NCBI GenBank assembly: GCA_018417955.1
Contig: JACTVC010000004.1
Span: forward strand, 2,294,001-2,358,000
DNA length: 64,000 nucleotides
Reading direction: 5' to 3'
Origin: Laccaria trichodermophora
Lineage: Eukaryota > Basidiomycota > Agaricomycetes > Agaricales > Hydnangiaceae
Made by a program: the position numbers and the translations under genes. A model generated the notes under the pieces. That model had not been told where the DNA came from. It was given only the letters and a program-made list of their open reading frames with translations, and made no database searches. This document shows, piece by piece, positions 44,782-55,175 of the stretch. Every line of letters begins with the position of its first letter. The first letter of the stretch is position 1.

Positions 44782-45520
44782 TTAGTTATCCTCATTATCT
44801 TGAGCTTCTTTATCTAAACCTAAGCTTTCCTCCTCATCTTCATCTGATTTCTTCATCTCTTGTTTGTGGAGGACATACTTTGTGTGATAGAACAGCATGG
44901 TGTGTAAAAACCAGTTGAAATTTCCAGGTGTCATACATTTGAGAATTGATTGATATCCACCAAGCCATGCATTAAGTTGTTCACAAATCTAGATGTAATA
45001 CAGTGTTGAGGTGAGATTGAATCTAAATAAAGTAAAAAATACCTGTGTATTGAATGCTTGCTTCAAATATGCTCTACCATTCTTATCATATGCCATGACT
45101 ACAAGGTTTGGAGCAGATCCATCTCCAGGTGAGGGATTATAATATTTTTGGCATAGAAAGTCTAACACCCGATGATTGATATAGTGGTAGGCATCCACAA
45201 TAAATCAAGTAGTTTTTTTCCAAATATCCCAACTTCCATGTGCTACTGCAGTTGCAAACACTTGACAACATTTATCAATACAAATATAATCAGGTCTTGA
45301 TTCTTCTGTTGGATAAACTTTTCCTAGGAAGTTTAAAATATTTGTTGGTTATTCTGATTTATCAAACTTTGTCCAAGCAATAACAACACCACAAGGTGCA
45401 CAGATAGTTTCAACACAATAGAATCTACCTGCATGAAAGTAATTGGGGGCTTCTCATGGTTCTGCATTTGGAGCATTATGTTGTTGGGGATTTGGTCCTC
45501 TGTGATTTGGCTCCCAAGGA
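44782..45520 (-). pseudogene. Remnant of a KDZ transposase of CxC5/CxC6-like type
   Basis: The minus strand reads FHAGRFYCVETICAPCGVVI, VYPTEESRPDYICIDKCCQV, VDAYHYINHRVLDFLCQKYY, GDGSAPNLVVMAYDKNGRAY, and after a 5' GT-AG intron ICEQLNAWLGGYQSILKCMT to an acidic C-terminal tail and TAA at 44784-44782. Candidate catalytic positions are D in ICIDK, D in IVDAYHYINH and E in CEQLNAW. Stops interrupt it at 45456-45454 (TGA), 45351-45349 (TAA) and 45207-45205 (TGA). The N-terminal cysteine clusters are missing. The subtype name is from memory of related proteins and is less certain than the KDZ assignment. Confidence 0.6.
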
Positions 45521-45527
45521 GAGCTCT

Positions 45528-45740
45528 TTACACTCCTCCACCTATTCCTACTGGACTGGACTAGAACTGGGACAATTTTTATGTTGGCTGATCACCATAC
45601 AAATTTTGTGTCCCAGTCCTAGTGGAGTCCTAGTAAATTCCTACTGGAATGGTCCCAAACTACTAGGAATTGCAGATTCCTAAGGAATGGGTATAGTGGA
45701 GTCCAGTAGGAATTTCCAAGCACCAGGAGTCCAATAGGAC
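45528..45740. repeat. Possible MITE fragment with TTCCTACTGGA-type inverted motifs
   Basis: ATTCCTACTGGACTGGAC at 45544 and its near complement GTCCAGTAGGAAT near 45700 face each other, with further AGGAATT/AATTCCT motifs between. A related start, CCACCTATTCCTGCAGGAAT, occurs at 44508. The ends are not sharp and no target duplication was found. Confidence 0.3.
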
Positions 45741-45782
45741 CACTAGTTTGTCACTATTGTTGTTATTATATAATATTTAAAA

Positions 45783-45875
45783 AGTGCAACCACAAGAATT
45801 GAACACTTGACATTATGGACACAGTGGCATATTACAGACACAAGCACTCTACCAGTTACACTACAATGGCTTTAT
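45783..45875 (-). repeat. tRNA-like SINE head
   Basis: On the minus strand GCCATTGTAGTGTAACTGGT and AGAGTGC form a tRNA-like A-box region, and AGTGTTCAATTCTTG follows at B-box distance. It differs from the other three heads, implying another parent tRNA. Confidence 0.5.
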
Positions 45876-46035
45876 TATAGATACATATTATATGCCCTAC
45901 ATACCAACTAGCTGACCTCTTCCCAGAAAGGATGCCAGCAAATTCCATGAGTGGGAAATTTGCATAACCCTCAACCCACAACCTTCCACACTCCATCAAC
46001 GATGCCTTGACAACATTGTCTTTGATCCATGCCCA

Positions 46036-47095
46036 TTGCCACACATCACACACCATCGATCTATGCCATGCCTGCCAATACCCACTCCAACAAGCCCCAG
46101 CAAATGCATGGAATCTGGGGCTGACAAATCCAACAAAAAACCCAAATCGACCACCAATGAGACAATGGAGGATGTTGACAACAATGCAAAAGCAATGAGG
46201 AAGGGGAAAAAGGCAGTAAAGGGGAAGGGAAAGGGCACCAAATGTGCATGGTATGTCGTTGCCTCACCTGCCACATCACCACTCCCTCCTCACATTGTTT
46301 TAGCAAAATGGCTGTGAACCGTGCACAGGACAATGCTGCCACTGATGCAGCAGGCCCTCCCAGCCATCTCACTAGGTGTGTGCACTCTGCTAACCCCCTT
46401 CCTCCTCACCTACAGTCTTTTATAGAGCCAAGCGTATCCTCGAGGAGAGCAGGGTGTCCATTGCACCCCCCATGCACGCTCATTCAACCAATGCCACCCA
46501 TGTCCCACCTCCACCTGAGCCCATCATTGGATGGCAATGCCACTCAGATACAGCAAGAGCCCAAAGCAGCAAGAGCAAGCAAACCACCCATGACAGATTG
46601 CGCAGCCATGACAGCCATGACAATGACAACACATCGGACAGTGACAGTGACAACGATGACAACGACAGTGCCAATGACTACAGCACCAACGACAACAGTG
46701 CCAACAATGATGAAGATGAAGATGAAGACAGTGCCAATGACGATGAAGACGAAGATGAAGACAGCACCAACGACGATGACAATGAAGACAATGCCAGCAA
46801 AGACAACACCAACGACAACAATGACCATGACCATGAAGCCAACAATGATGAAGGAGGCAATGGCATCAGCAGCATCCACAACAACAAAGATGCTGCCAAC
46901 ACAGTTGACAAGCCCCACCACATGACCAACGCCCTTGCCACCAATACCCTCACCCCCAACACCCTCGAAACAGGCACATGCACCACCAACAACACTCCCA
47001 ACACCCTCAAAATGGGCACCTGCACCACCAACATCACCCCCAATGCCCTCAAAACGAGGTCTTGTCTCTCCCCCACATGTTCTGATCAGAATTAA
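46036..47095 (+). other. Low-complexity region; open frames of Asp/Asn/Ser repeats
   Basis: About 46600-46880 is a degenerate AAY/GAY/GAM trinucleotide-like tract that stays open in several frames on both strands; one frame reads long Asn/Asp/Ser runs. After it come three GGCACMTGCACCACCAACA-like units near 46970-47040. I do not regard the long frames as genes because openness follows from composition. Confidence 0.4.
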
Positions 47096-47264
47096 TATAC
47101 CTCCTTCCCCAGCCATTTTGGCTGGAAAGCAGCTCAGCAATGGCCCCACTCAGTGTTACTCAGTGCTGAGTCACTGAAATGCTGAGTGACACTGAACAGA
47201 ACTGACTGATGCTGAACAGAACTGAGTAGTACATGAGTATTACCCTTGTTATTATACTAATAAA

Positions 47265-47352
47265 AATAAACACATGAACAAGGATTGAACCCAGGCATTC
47301 ATAGATGAATCACATGATCACAAAAGCACAATATTACCACTGGGCTATCTGA
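47265..47352 (-). repeat. tRNA-like SINE head with good A and B boxes
   Basis: On the minus strand GATAGCCCAGTGGTAATATT gives the A-box region and TGGGTTCAATCC is a canonical B-box about 35 bp later. The rest cannot form a full cloverleaf. This is the best of the four SINE-like heads. Confidence 0.55.
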
Positions 47353-47499
47353 CTGTTTAAAATAGGCATAACATTATAATATATAACCCATCATCGCCTC
47401 TGGGTTTATTCAACAAGTCTCAGCAAATGCTGACATTTGATTTGGCATCATCCACGCTCAGCCTCTTCTTCCTCACCCACCACCATCATCCACAACACC

Positions 47500-47755
47500 C
47501 ATCGCCACATCACCATGCCACCACTCCAACGGATGATGACACGCCAACCAACAACAACAACAATGGATGATGACACAACAACAACAACAACAGATGACAA
47601 CAACACATCGGCAATGATGAGGATGGCCACATGTCAACAGACGACAATGGATGACAAGGATGAGGACACATCAACAGATGACAACAATGGACGACAACAA
47701 CAACATGACAACGGACGACACGACACGTCAATGGATGACAACAACAACACATTCA
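47500..47755 (+). repeat. ACA/GAT-rich microsatellite
   Basis: Runs of ACAACAACA and GATGACAAC units extend over about 250 bp and give spurious Thr- or Val-rich frames. Confidence 0.6.
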
Positions 47756-47922
47756 ACCCAAAGTAACTAGAGATAACCAACAGCTTGCATTATGGACTTT
47801 GGCCAGATGTCATGTGACTCAATCCATACTTGTCAAACAAGTCAGACATTCTGCTGATAACTTAAACTTCTTATAATATTGAGATTTGACCAGAGAAAAC
47901 TGAAGTATATTCAATAGAACTA

Positions 47923-48601
47923 CAGTTGAGTGCAAAAAGAATGAAGGTTGGTTCATTTTTCTGGTTCTTTCTAAGAATCTATTGTACCCCAAATGTATTT
48001 GTGTATTCTTTTACATCATGTGGTTGTATTACACTTCCCTTGGTATGGACTAATTTCAGTGAAAGCTGGAGCCTTGAGAAGGTTTTTATTCTGGAGGCCA
48101 TTTTTGGCATCTGAAAAAAAAAATATGCACTAACTGGGGAGGTAGCCAGAACATACCTCTGGTCAACCTGAATGAGCCTATCAAAGAATCAGTCAAAAAT
48201 AATGAGTGGTTAGGTCTGTAGAGGCTTTGGAAAATGGTTTGTTTTGTCTAAAACAAGCCAAAAATGACCAAAATAGCACAAAATGACCATTTTCTGGAGG
48301 CTCTACAAGCATAACTGCTCAGTATTTTTAACTAATTCTTTGATAGGCTCATTCAGGTTGGCCAGAGGTATGTTCTGGCTACCTCCCCAGTTAGTACATA
48401 TTTTTTTTTTCAGATACCAAAAATGGCCTCCAGAATAAAAACCTTCTCAAGGCTCCAGCTTTCACTGAAATTAGTCCACACCAAGGGAAGTGTAACACAA
48501 CTACATGATGTAAAAGAATACACAAATACATTTGAGGTACAATAGATTCTTAGAAAGAACCAGAAAAATGAACCAACCTTCATTCTTTTTGCACTCAACT
48601 G
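47923..48601. mobile_element. 679-bp palindromic (foldback) Tc1/mariner-like MITE
   Basis: The ends are CAGTTGAGTGCAAAAAGAAT and its complement, bordered by TA on both sides (47921-47922 and 48602-48603). The inverted arms reach almost to the centre. The outer about 190 bp differ by only a few substitutions, so the same 62-codon frame appears on opposite strands in each arm. There is no transposase. Confidence 0.85.
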
Positions 48602-48639
48602 TATATAAATTTATGTTACTACATTGAAAATATACTACA

Positions 48640-48770
48640 TTGTTAAAGGGAGAGGAGAGGGAGCAGTGGAGGGGAGAGGGAGTGGTGGAGGGGAGAGGGA
48701 GTGGCAAAGGGGAGGGAGTAGTGGGGAGGGAGTGGTAGAGGGGAGAGGGAGTGGTGGGAAGAGAGTGGTG
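48640..48770 (+). repeat. Purine-rich GGGAGAGGGAGTGGTGG-type repeat
   Basis: Irregular repeats of GGGGAGAGGGAGTGG occur for about 130 bp. Such G/A-rich strands could form non-B DNA; I infer no further role. Confidence 0.6.
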
Positions 48771-48834
48771 GTGCTGGGCTCTCGTCACTGTTCATGCATG
48801 GTGGCATTGGGCCCTCATCCATTAGGCTGTTTTA

Positions 48835-49107
48835 CAGTAGCCCAACTTGCAGTCCAACTTTGATCCCAACTTTGCAAAGTTGGAAGTCTGAAGTTGGGTT
48901 CTTTTTTCTCAAGTTGGGACCCAAATCGACATCAGAACCACGATTTGGACCCCAACTTTGCATCCCAACTTTGCTCTCCAACTCACCTCTGAACTTTACA
49001 GTGTAGAGCTAAACATGGCAAAGCCCAAACTGACCAACTTTGTCCCCAAGTTGCATGGAAGTTGGGGACAAAGTTGTGATCAAAGTTGGGCCCAAGTTGG
49101 CCTACTG
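48835..49107. mobile_element. 273-bp palindromic MITE rich in CCAACTTTG
   Basis: The left end CAGTAGCCCAACTTGCAGTC and the right end GGGCCCAAGTTGGCCTACTG are complementary, and the interior repeats CCAACTTTG/CAAAGTTGG. TA precedes the left end; TG follows the right end, possibly a mutated TA. Confidence 0.65.
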
Positions 49108-49129
49108 TGAAACACTCTATTGTATTCTG

Positions 49130-49480
49130 TGTTGGCATTGTCATGTGTCATTGACATGTCATTGTGTCGTGTCGTTGTTGTTGCATGTCATTGTCATCAT
49201 TGTCGTTGTCGTGTGTCATCGTTGTTGTTGCATGTTGTTGTCATCATCACGTGTCATTGTCGTCAATGCATGTTGTTGTCATCATCATGTGTCATCATCA
49301 TTATTGTGTGTCATTGTCGTTGTCATGTGTCATGGGTGGTGCTGGGCCACCATTGCCATTTGTGGGTGGGGTGTTGACATGATGTGTTGTTGTTGTTGTG
49401 TCGTGGGTGGTGCTGGGCCACCGTTGCCATTTGTGGGCTGTTGCTGCTGTTTATGGGTGCTGGTGGGTGTGGTGGGCCAT
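49130..49480 (+). repeat. GTTGTCATCATT-type microsatellite
   Basis: Degenerate TGTCATTGTCATCATTGTCG and TTGTTGTTG units extend about 350 bp and account for several Cys/Val-rich open frames. Confidence 0.6.
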
Positions 49481-49917
49481 TGTTGCCCTTAGTGGTGGTG
49501 GTGCTGGGTGGGTGTTGGCATTGGTGGGGTGTGGTGGGTGTTGTGTGGAATGGTGGGCTGGGCACACATCGTTCGTGGTGGGGGATTGTTGGACGACGAA
49601 TGACAAATGCAACTGCATTCATTGTTCGTTGTCTGGCTGCCACATCACCTACAGTGACATGGCACCTGGGATTTGGGTCAGCAGAAGGAAGAGGTGGAGA
49701 TGGGCAGTACTCACTTGTTGTGGATGGTGACAATGTTGTGTGTTGTCACCATCAGATGGTGCCGCCTTGCTGTTGTTGCTGGGGATGGTTGTGGTGGTTG
49801 AGGAAGACAGTTGTGCTTTGTTGATGGTGCCCAAATCAAGTGTCGGCATTTTCCGACGTTCAATTTGGGTGTGACCAATGCACAGCAGGACTAAGTGAGG
49901 TTGGTTTGTTTATATTT

Positions 49918-50005
49918 AATGGTCTATTAGTTCAGTTGGAAGAACCCTCCCTCATTTATACACATGGTATCTCGTGAGGTCAAGTGTTTGACTCTGGATA
50001 TTACA
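49918..50005 (+). repeat. tRNA-like SINE head
   Basis: GGTCTATTAGTTCAGTTGGA followed by AGAACC gives an A-box region, and AAGTGTTTGACTCTGG lies at B-box distance. The T-arm match is partial. Confidence 0.5.
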
Positions 50006-51012
50006 CTATTTTTAATAATGAAAGTCAATCCATCAGAAGTCTGTTGGACTTCCATTGGACTTCTGATGGTGCTTGCCAGTCATTTCCAGTGGACTGTGGC
50101 TGCTGGTTTGCTGATAGTCCATCAGTGGTCCAACGGAAAAGTCTGTTGGACTGAGAGGTCCAACCAGAAATGCCTGGACAAGCAACAGAAAATAGGCAGA
50201 AAATTGCTGGGGTTGCAAAGCAAAAAAAAATCTGTTCTGGATACCCTCAGTCTGACGGAGTCTGACCAGAGTCTGCTTGGAAAAGCAGTGGCAGTGTAAA
50301 GACCTCCTAACCACCTCACTTCAGTCACCCATTTTAGGGTACCTATGAGGTATATGAATTCTTTGATTTAAGGGTACCTCAATGGTACCCATTCCAGGGT
50401 GGTATGTGAGCACCATACCAATACCATGGTACCATGGAATGGAAAACCCATACCATATCCCACTCATACCAATACCAAGTTACCATACCATACCATGTCA
50501 TGTTATACCATACCATATGGTATGATGTCACTTCATACCATCATACCAAAGCTGTCACAGGGTGTCTGGGGTCCTTTTTTCAAAATATATAAATTATTTC
50601 TGTAGGCTGCAATAGTGGTCCATTGGGTGCCATATTTTGTGGGGTGGTTCTCCAGGTTTTTCCTGAGATATTAGGCTACAAATTGAGGCCAGATAGTCCA
50701 AGCCAGTCAGTTCAAATGGGGATTATCCTAGCTTTCCCATGCATCAAAGCTGTCAGATGATACATATATCTCCCTGTCCTATCCATTAGAATACACATAT
50801 AGTCTTGCCAACAACACCATCATACAATCTCAATTTTCTTAAACACTGCAATCATGGAATGAAGTATTGTTGTCCTAAATGTTTGGCCTTTTGTCATAAT
50901 ATTTGGTCCAATTTTATCAAAGCTGAGTGAATCTATCCAATCCCAAAGTCTTGTTAATTGTAAATGGGATCAAGTCTTGTGTTCTGAGAGTCTTCATTAT
51001 CAAAATATTATA

Positions 51013-51268
51013 CTATGGTATTGCACTCTCATACCATACCATGGTATTGCACTTTCATACCATACCATGGTATTGCACTCTCATATCATACCATGGTATT
51101 GCAATCTCATACCATACCATGGTATTGCACTCTCATACCATACCATGGTATTGCACTCTCATACCATACCATGGTATTGCACTCTCATACCATACCATGG
51201 TATTGCACTTTCATACCATACCATGGTATTGGACTCTCATACCATACCATGGTATTGCAATCTCTAAC
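51013..51268 (+). repeat. 26-bp minisatellite, ten copies, with internal palindrome
   Basis: The unit GGTATTGCACTCTCATACCA plus TACCAT repeats ten times with variants such as CTTTC and AATCTC. Each junction forms the perfect 12-bp palindrome ATACCATGGTAT. The 26-bp period is not a multiple of three, so all three plus frames remain open and give look-alike peptides. Dispersed ATACCA/TGGTAT motifs also occur at 50400-50530. Confidence 0.9.
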
Positions 51269-51459
51269 TTAAACCTTCCTGTCAACTAGTATATCCATTC
51301 ATAATTGTACCATTCTACAATTCTATGAACTAACTACTAACTGTACTTATCATTTCCTACCAGGCAGCTCATTGATTGTTATTGATATTTCCAAACCTTA
51401 CCAAGCTTCAAATTGTATCATCTCATGACAATTTCATTCCAACTTTTTTCCCACCAAAC

Positions 51460-54400
51460 CTACCTATAATACTTCTGCCTTGACCTCTTATGAAATGTTC
51501 CAACATCCAAGTCATCTTCTTCATCATCTTCCAGATCCTCCCACAAATCCTCACTCTCCCATCTCCCAAAGGCCAGCCCATTATCTGCTACCCTGAATGC
51601 ATCTGACACTGCCATGGATTCTGTCTCTTCAATAACATTGTTGTTGTCTGCTTCTTCAACATTATATGTGCAATTCAACTGTTCATCATCACTTTCCTCT
51701 TCATCAACATTTTCTTGTGACAACTCCTTCAATGCAGTCTCCAAATCTTTGACATCAGGTCCCCATCCTTTCAACATTGGATATGTGCCAGGAATCAGAG
51801 ACACCTGTTGCCTCCACTGTGCACACAAACTCAGATGTCTTGACTTTCTGATAACCAACTGATGCTCAATGTCTTCATCCTCTGTAATAAAGAACAGTAC
51901 TGTTAGATACACTCAAATAGCAATTCAAACAAGCTTACCACACATAAGAATGGCCATATTGATAGCTTCCCACTCTTCCCTTGACCACTCCTGCAGGGCT
52001 GTTCGCTCTCGTTTGATTCTAGCCATCTCTTCTGCACATCTCTTGGTTGTCAGCATTCCTTTGATTCCTTCACGAATCTTCTCATCCCCAAGCCAGCCAG
52101 GTATAACCTCACTTTCATTCTCATCTAATCCAACATCCTGCCAGATGTCATCATCCACATCTAGAGCAAATAAATGCTCCCGATTGATTGGCACAGGGGC
52201 TATAGAATTGCCAGGGGCCTTTCCCTGCTGGATTTGCTTTGTCATATCATAGCACATGTCATTGTACTTCTTTGCCAATCTAGCAATTGTTGGTTGCTGC
52301 CTATTGACTTGTTTCTGGACATGTGAATGTAATTTAGTCTCTATTAAAATAGAAGTCAACAAAGAGTGAGTGGTCTGTGTTAGATAAACTCCTTACCATT
52401 GGAAGTTGTTTGTCGATATGCTCTCTCTAACCTTTCCAATTCAAATTTCCGATTTCTTAAACGATCTCTGAGTCTTTGTTTAAGAGCCCTGGCATTAAGT
52501 TTCAATTGAAGAAACTTATTGCCCATCAAACTTTTCAAATCTTCCTTATCTTTAACCCCCAGCCTTTTCTTCTTTGTCTTTATATTTGCCTCAATCACAC
52601 CTTGCTTCTTCATGATTGCTTTACGTGCAGCCAAAACATCCTCCACTGACATATCATCCCCATAGACCCCAGAAATTAGCTGGTCATCAAGCCCTCCCAA
52701 CTCTGTTGCAAAACTTTTCTTTGCAGTATATAAAGCCAAAATTTCCTTAATTGCAACATTTGCAATATTCTTTGATTGTCGTGCCAAGGGCTTGGTCTGT
52801 GCCACCACTTGCTGCTTCCATTCATTTTCAAGCAAAGAAATTTCCAACCCCAGTTCATTGAGAATCAATTCAGCCTCAATTTTTCTTTCCATGCAAGACA
52901 ACCATTTGCGTTGAAGCCATTTACCCATCATATCAAAAGACTTTTTATCCAGATGCTTGACCTGAGTATCAATGGTAAACAGCCGATGATAAAACTATTT
53001 GGCTCAGTTATCAGCTTAATTTCACATATACATGAGATAGACACTTACCCCTGCCACACGCATTGAAGGAATTAATAACTTGATAGCACTCCAGAAACGT
53101 TCACAACCCTCACCATCAGAGAGGCCAAAACCTTCACATTTACGAGGGTGATAAACAAGTTGGCAGGGCCACTGGTGTCCATATGCATGGAAAACTGCAA
53201 GTGCAAAAAGGATTCTTGCCATGAATTCCTCCAGAAACCCCCAAATTTGGCAACTTCTCTCCAACTGGCATCCAATGTCATACAAAATTCCAACTGTCAT
53301 TGATAAAGGCAAATTCATAAACAGCATTTTTATCAACACCAGAGCATAGTATTGGCGTTCTCCAGCAGTAGTCATGTTTACTAGCCAGAGAACATGGTCA
53401 TGACGACACAGCATGGCCATAAGACCTGTATCTGCAAAGAACTGTGTGCTGGCTTTAGTTCTTCTCTCATCTGCTGCAATAAAGGAAGCCAGGCATCCCT
53501 CCAAAGCTGAGACAGGGACCTTCATGCCAGGTTCATATGAGTCTTCAGCAGGTTGTTCATCAGATGATAAATTAGCCTTTTCTTTTCCTTTGGACTTCTC
53601 TGGTCAAACTGTTTCAACTAAAGCCTTCATCTCCATTACATATTTCTCAGGCACAAATACTGTATCAGGATGCAGATTTTCAGGTCCCTTTGCCCCACCT
53701 TTTGCAGGGTTTCTTCTTTTGTGAGTAAAACAAGCATCAATGCATACAATGACATCCACCCTTGAAATGTACCAGTCATCAGAATCTATTTTTGACCCAA
53801 TTTAAAAAATCACTTACATAAAATTTGGGTCATGTGGATCATCCCCACCAAAACAGAGAGGGCATTGCTTCCGCAAGTACTCACTTGGACGAGGAATATC
53901 AGAATCAGAGTTTGTAGTATTCTGACTCTCATGAGAATCATCACTAGCATTATCTGCCACTGAAGTAGGACTAGAAGAAGGTGGAGGTTCATAGTTTTGG
54001 TCTACTGTGTCTATATTATCTGATTCAAGTGGAGACCCAGCCTCCTTGAGCCAATTTAGACGACCCTCATTTATAACCCCAGATATCAAAAGATCTTTCT
54101 GGGAAATGAGATTTCCATACCACTGTAGTGCATTTCCAAAGCGACGCCTTATGGCATCTTTACTCTCAAGCTTATAAGTGCAAGAACCCAGAAATGCCTC
54201 AACTGAGTCACACCATGCAGTAGTGTTCAGAGGTGAACAAACAAAAAGCTCATTTACAAAGTCAAGCATATTCAAATCCACAGCTAACGTTGGTCAAAGG
54301 GGTGAGGCTGGAAACAAACCCATGGCCAAGAGCTGAAAAGCTGCAGAGCAAGAACAGACTTCCACAGAAACAAGTTCTTAGATGGATGTAAATTATTACA

Positions 54401-54973
54401 AGTTGATATTTTAACAATAAAGCAACTCACTTTCAAAGAACACAGCAATAACATTCATTTTATGCCCAGTCCCATTGCAAGAACAATGAGGTAATCTCCT
54501 ATCTATGTTCCTCAAATTCTCAGACTCCCTCAACAAGCCCAGATAAGGATCCAAAAGTTCAGGGATCAGTTTCAAAGCCCAGTTCCTCCACAAGGCCAAC
54601 TTTTTGTCTAATCTCTTCTTTGGGGAAACTTGCTCTGCAGGAAACACCAAGGGTGAAGGACATCACTAGCAGAATCTTCAACAGAATCTTCAGAGTCACC
54701 ACCTGAGGAGTCAGATAAATCATCCTCAGCAGCAGCAGCAGCAGCATCATGCAAATCAGCCCCAGTGGGCATTGAAATCTGATTAAATGACCCCAGAGGA
54801 GTGGTCAAGTCTTGCCTAGGTAAGATCTGAATGCCTGGCAACCCATAAGGACGACGGGACACAGTAGAGTCACTAGTAGAAGCCCAAGTATGACCTGAGG
54901 ACTTCTTCTTCAATGACGGAGATCCAATAGCAATCCCAGCCTTGCCCAAGTAACGGCTCTTGTTGAAAGCCAT
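51460..54973 (-). pseudogene. Decayed KDZ transposase, CxC1 type
   Basis: The start is MAFNKSRYLGKAGIAIG at 54973. The CxC1 region follows (LRNIDRRLPHCSCNGTGHKM then NVIAVFFE), then AVDLNMLDFVNELFVCSPLN. The catalytic core has D in VCIDACFTHKRR, D in ILYDIGCQLERS and E in GEGCERFWSAIKLLIPSM. A coiled, basic/acidic C-terminal half (three more exons) ends at the stop at 51460. Defects seen: a one-base frameshift near 54645 and TGA stops at 54296-54294 and 53606-53604. Both stops would be CGA (Arg) with one C-to-T reversal. Its ends were not found. The strand, exon order and domain order otherwise match the family. Confidence 0.75.
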
Positions 54974-55175
54974 AGAATTCACAAGCACAACAAGCAAGGA
55001 TGTGAGGGAAAAAAGGAAAGAAAGTCTTACCCATGTACACAACTAACCCCTCAAAGAACCGGGTGCAACCGCAAACACGAGGAAGATCAAATTATGGGTC
55101 ATGTGGCGATGGCAAGAACAATAATGAGGCTGACATGACAAAAAAGTCCGAGAAACATGGTATGACTGTACAAAA

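Noticed and set aside
46454..47149. Long Asn/Asp-rich plus frame and Val/Ile-rich minus frames
   Set aside because: They are translations of one low-complexity tract in several frames; composition alone explains them.
51013..51289. Three overlapping plus-strand frames of HTIPWYCTLIPYHGIA-type repeats
   Set aside because: All three frames stay open because the 26-bp unit lacks stops in every frame; no start context or homology supports a protein.
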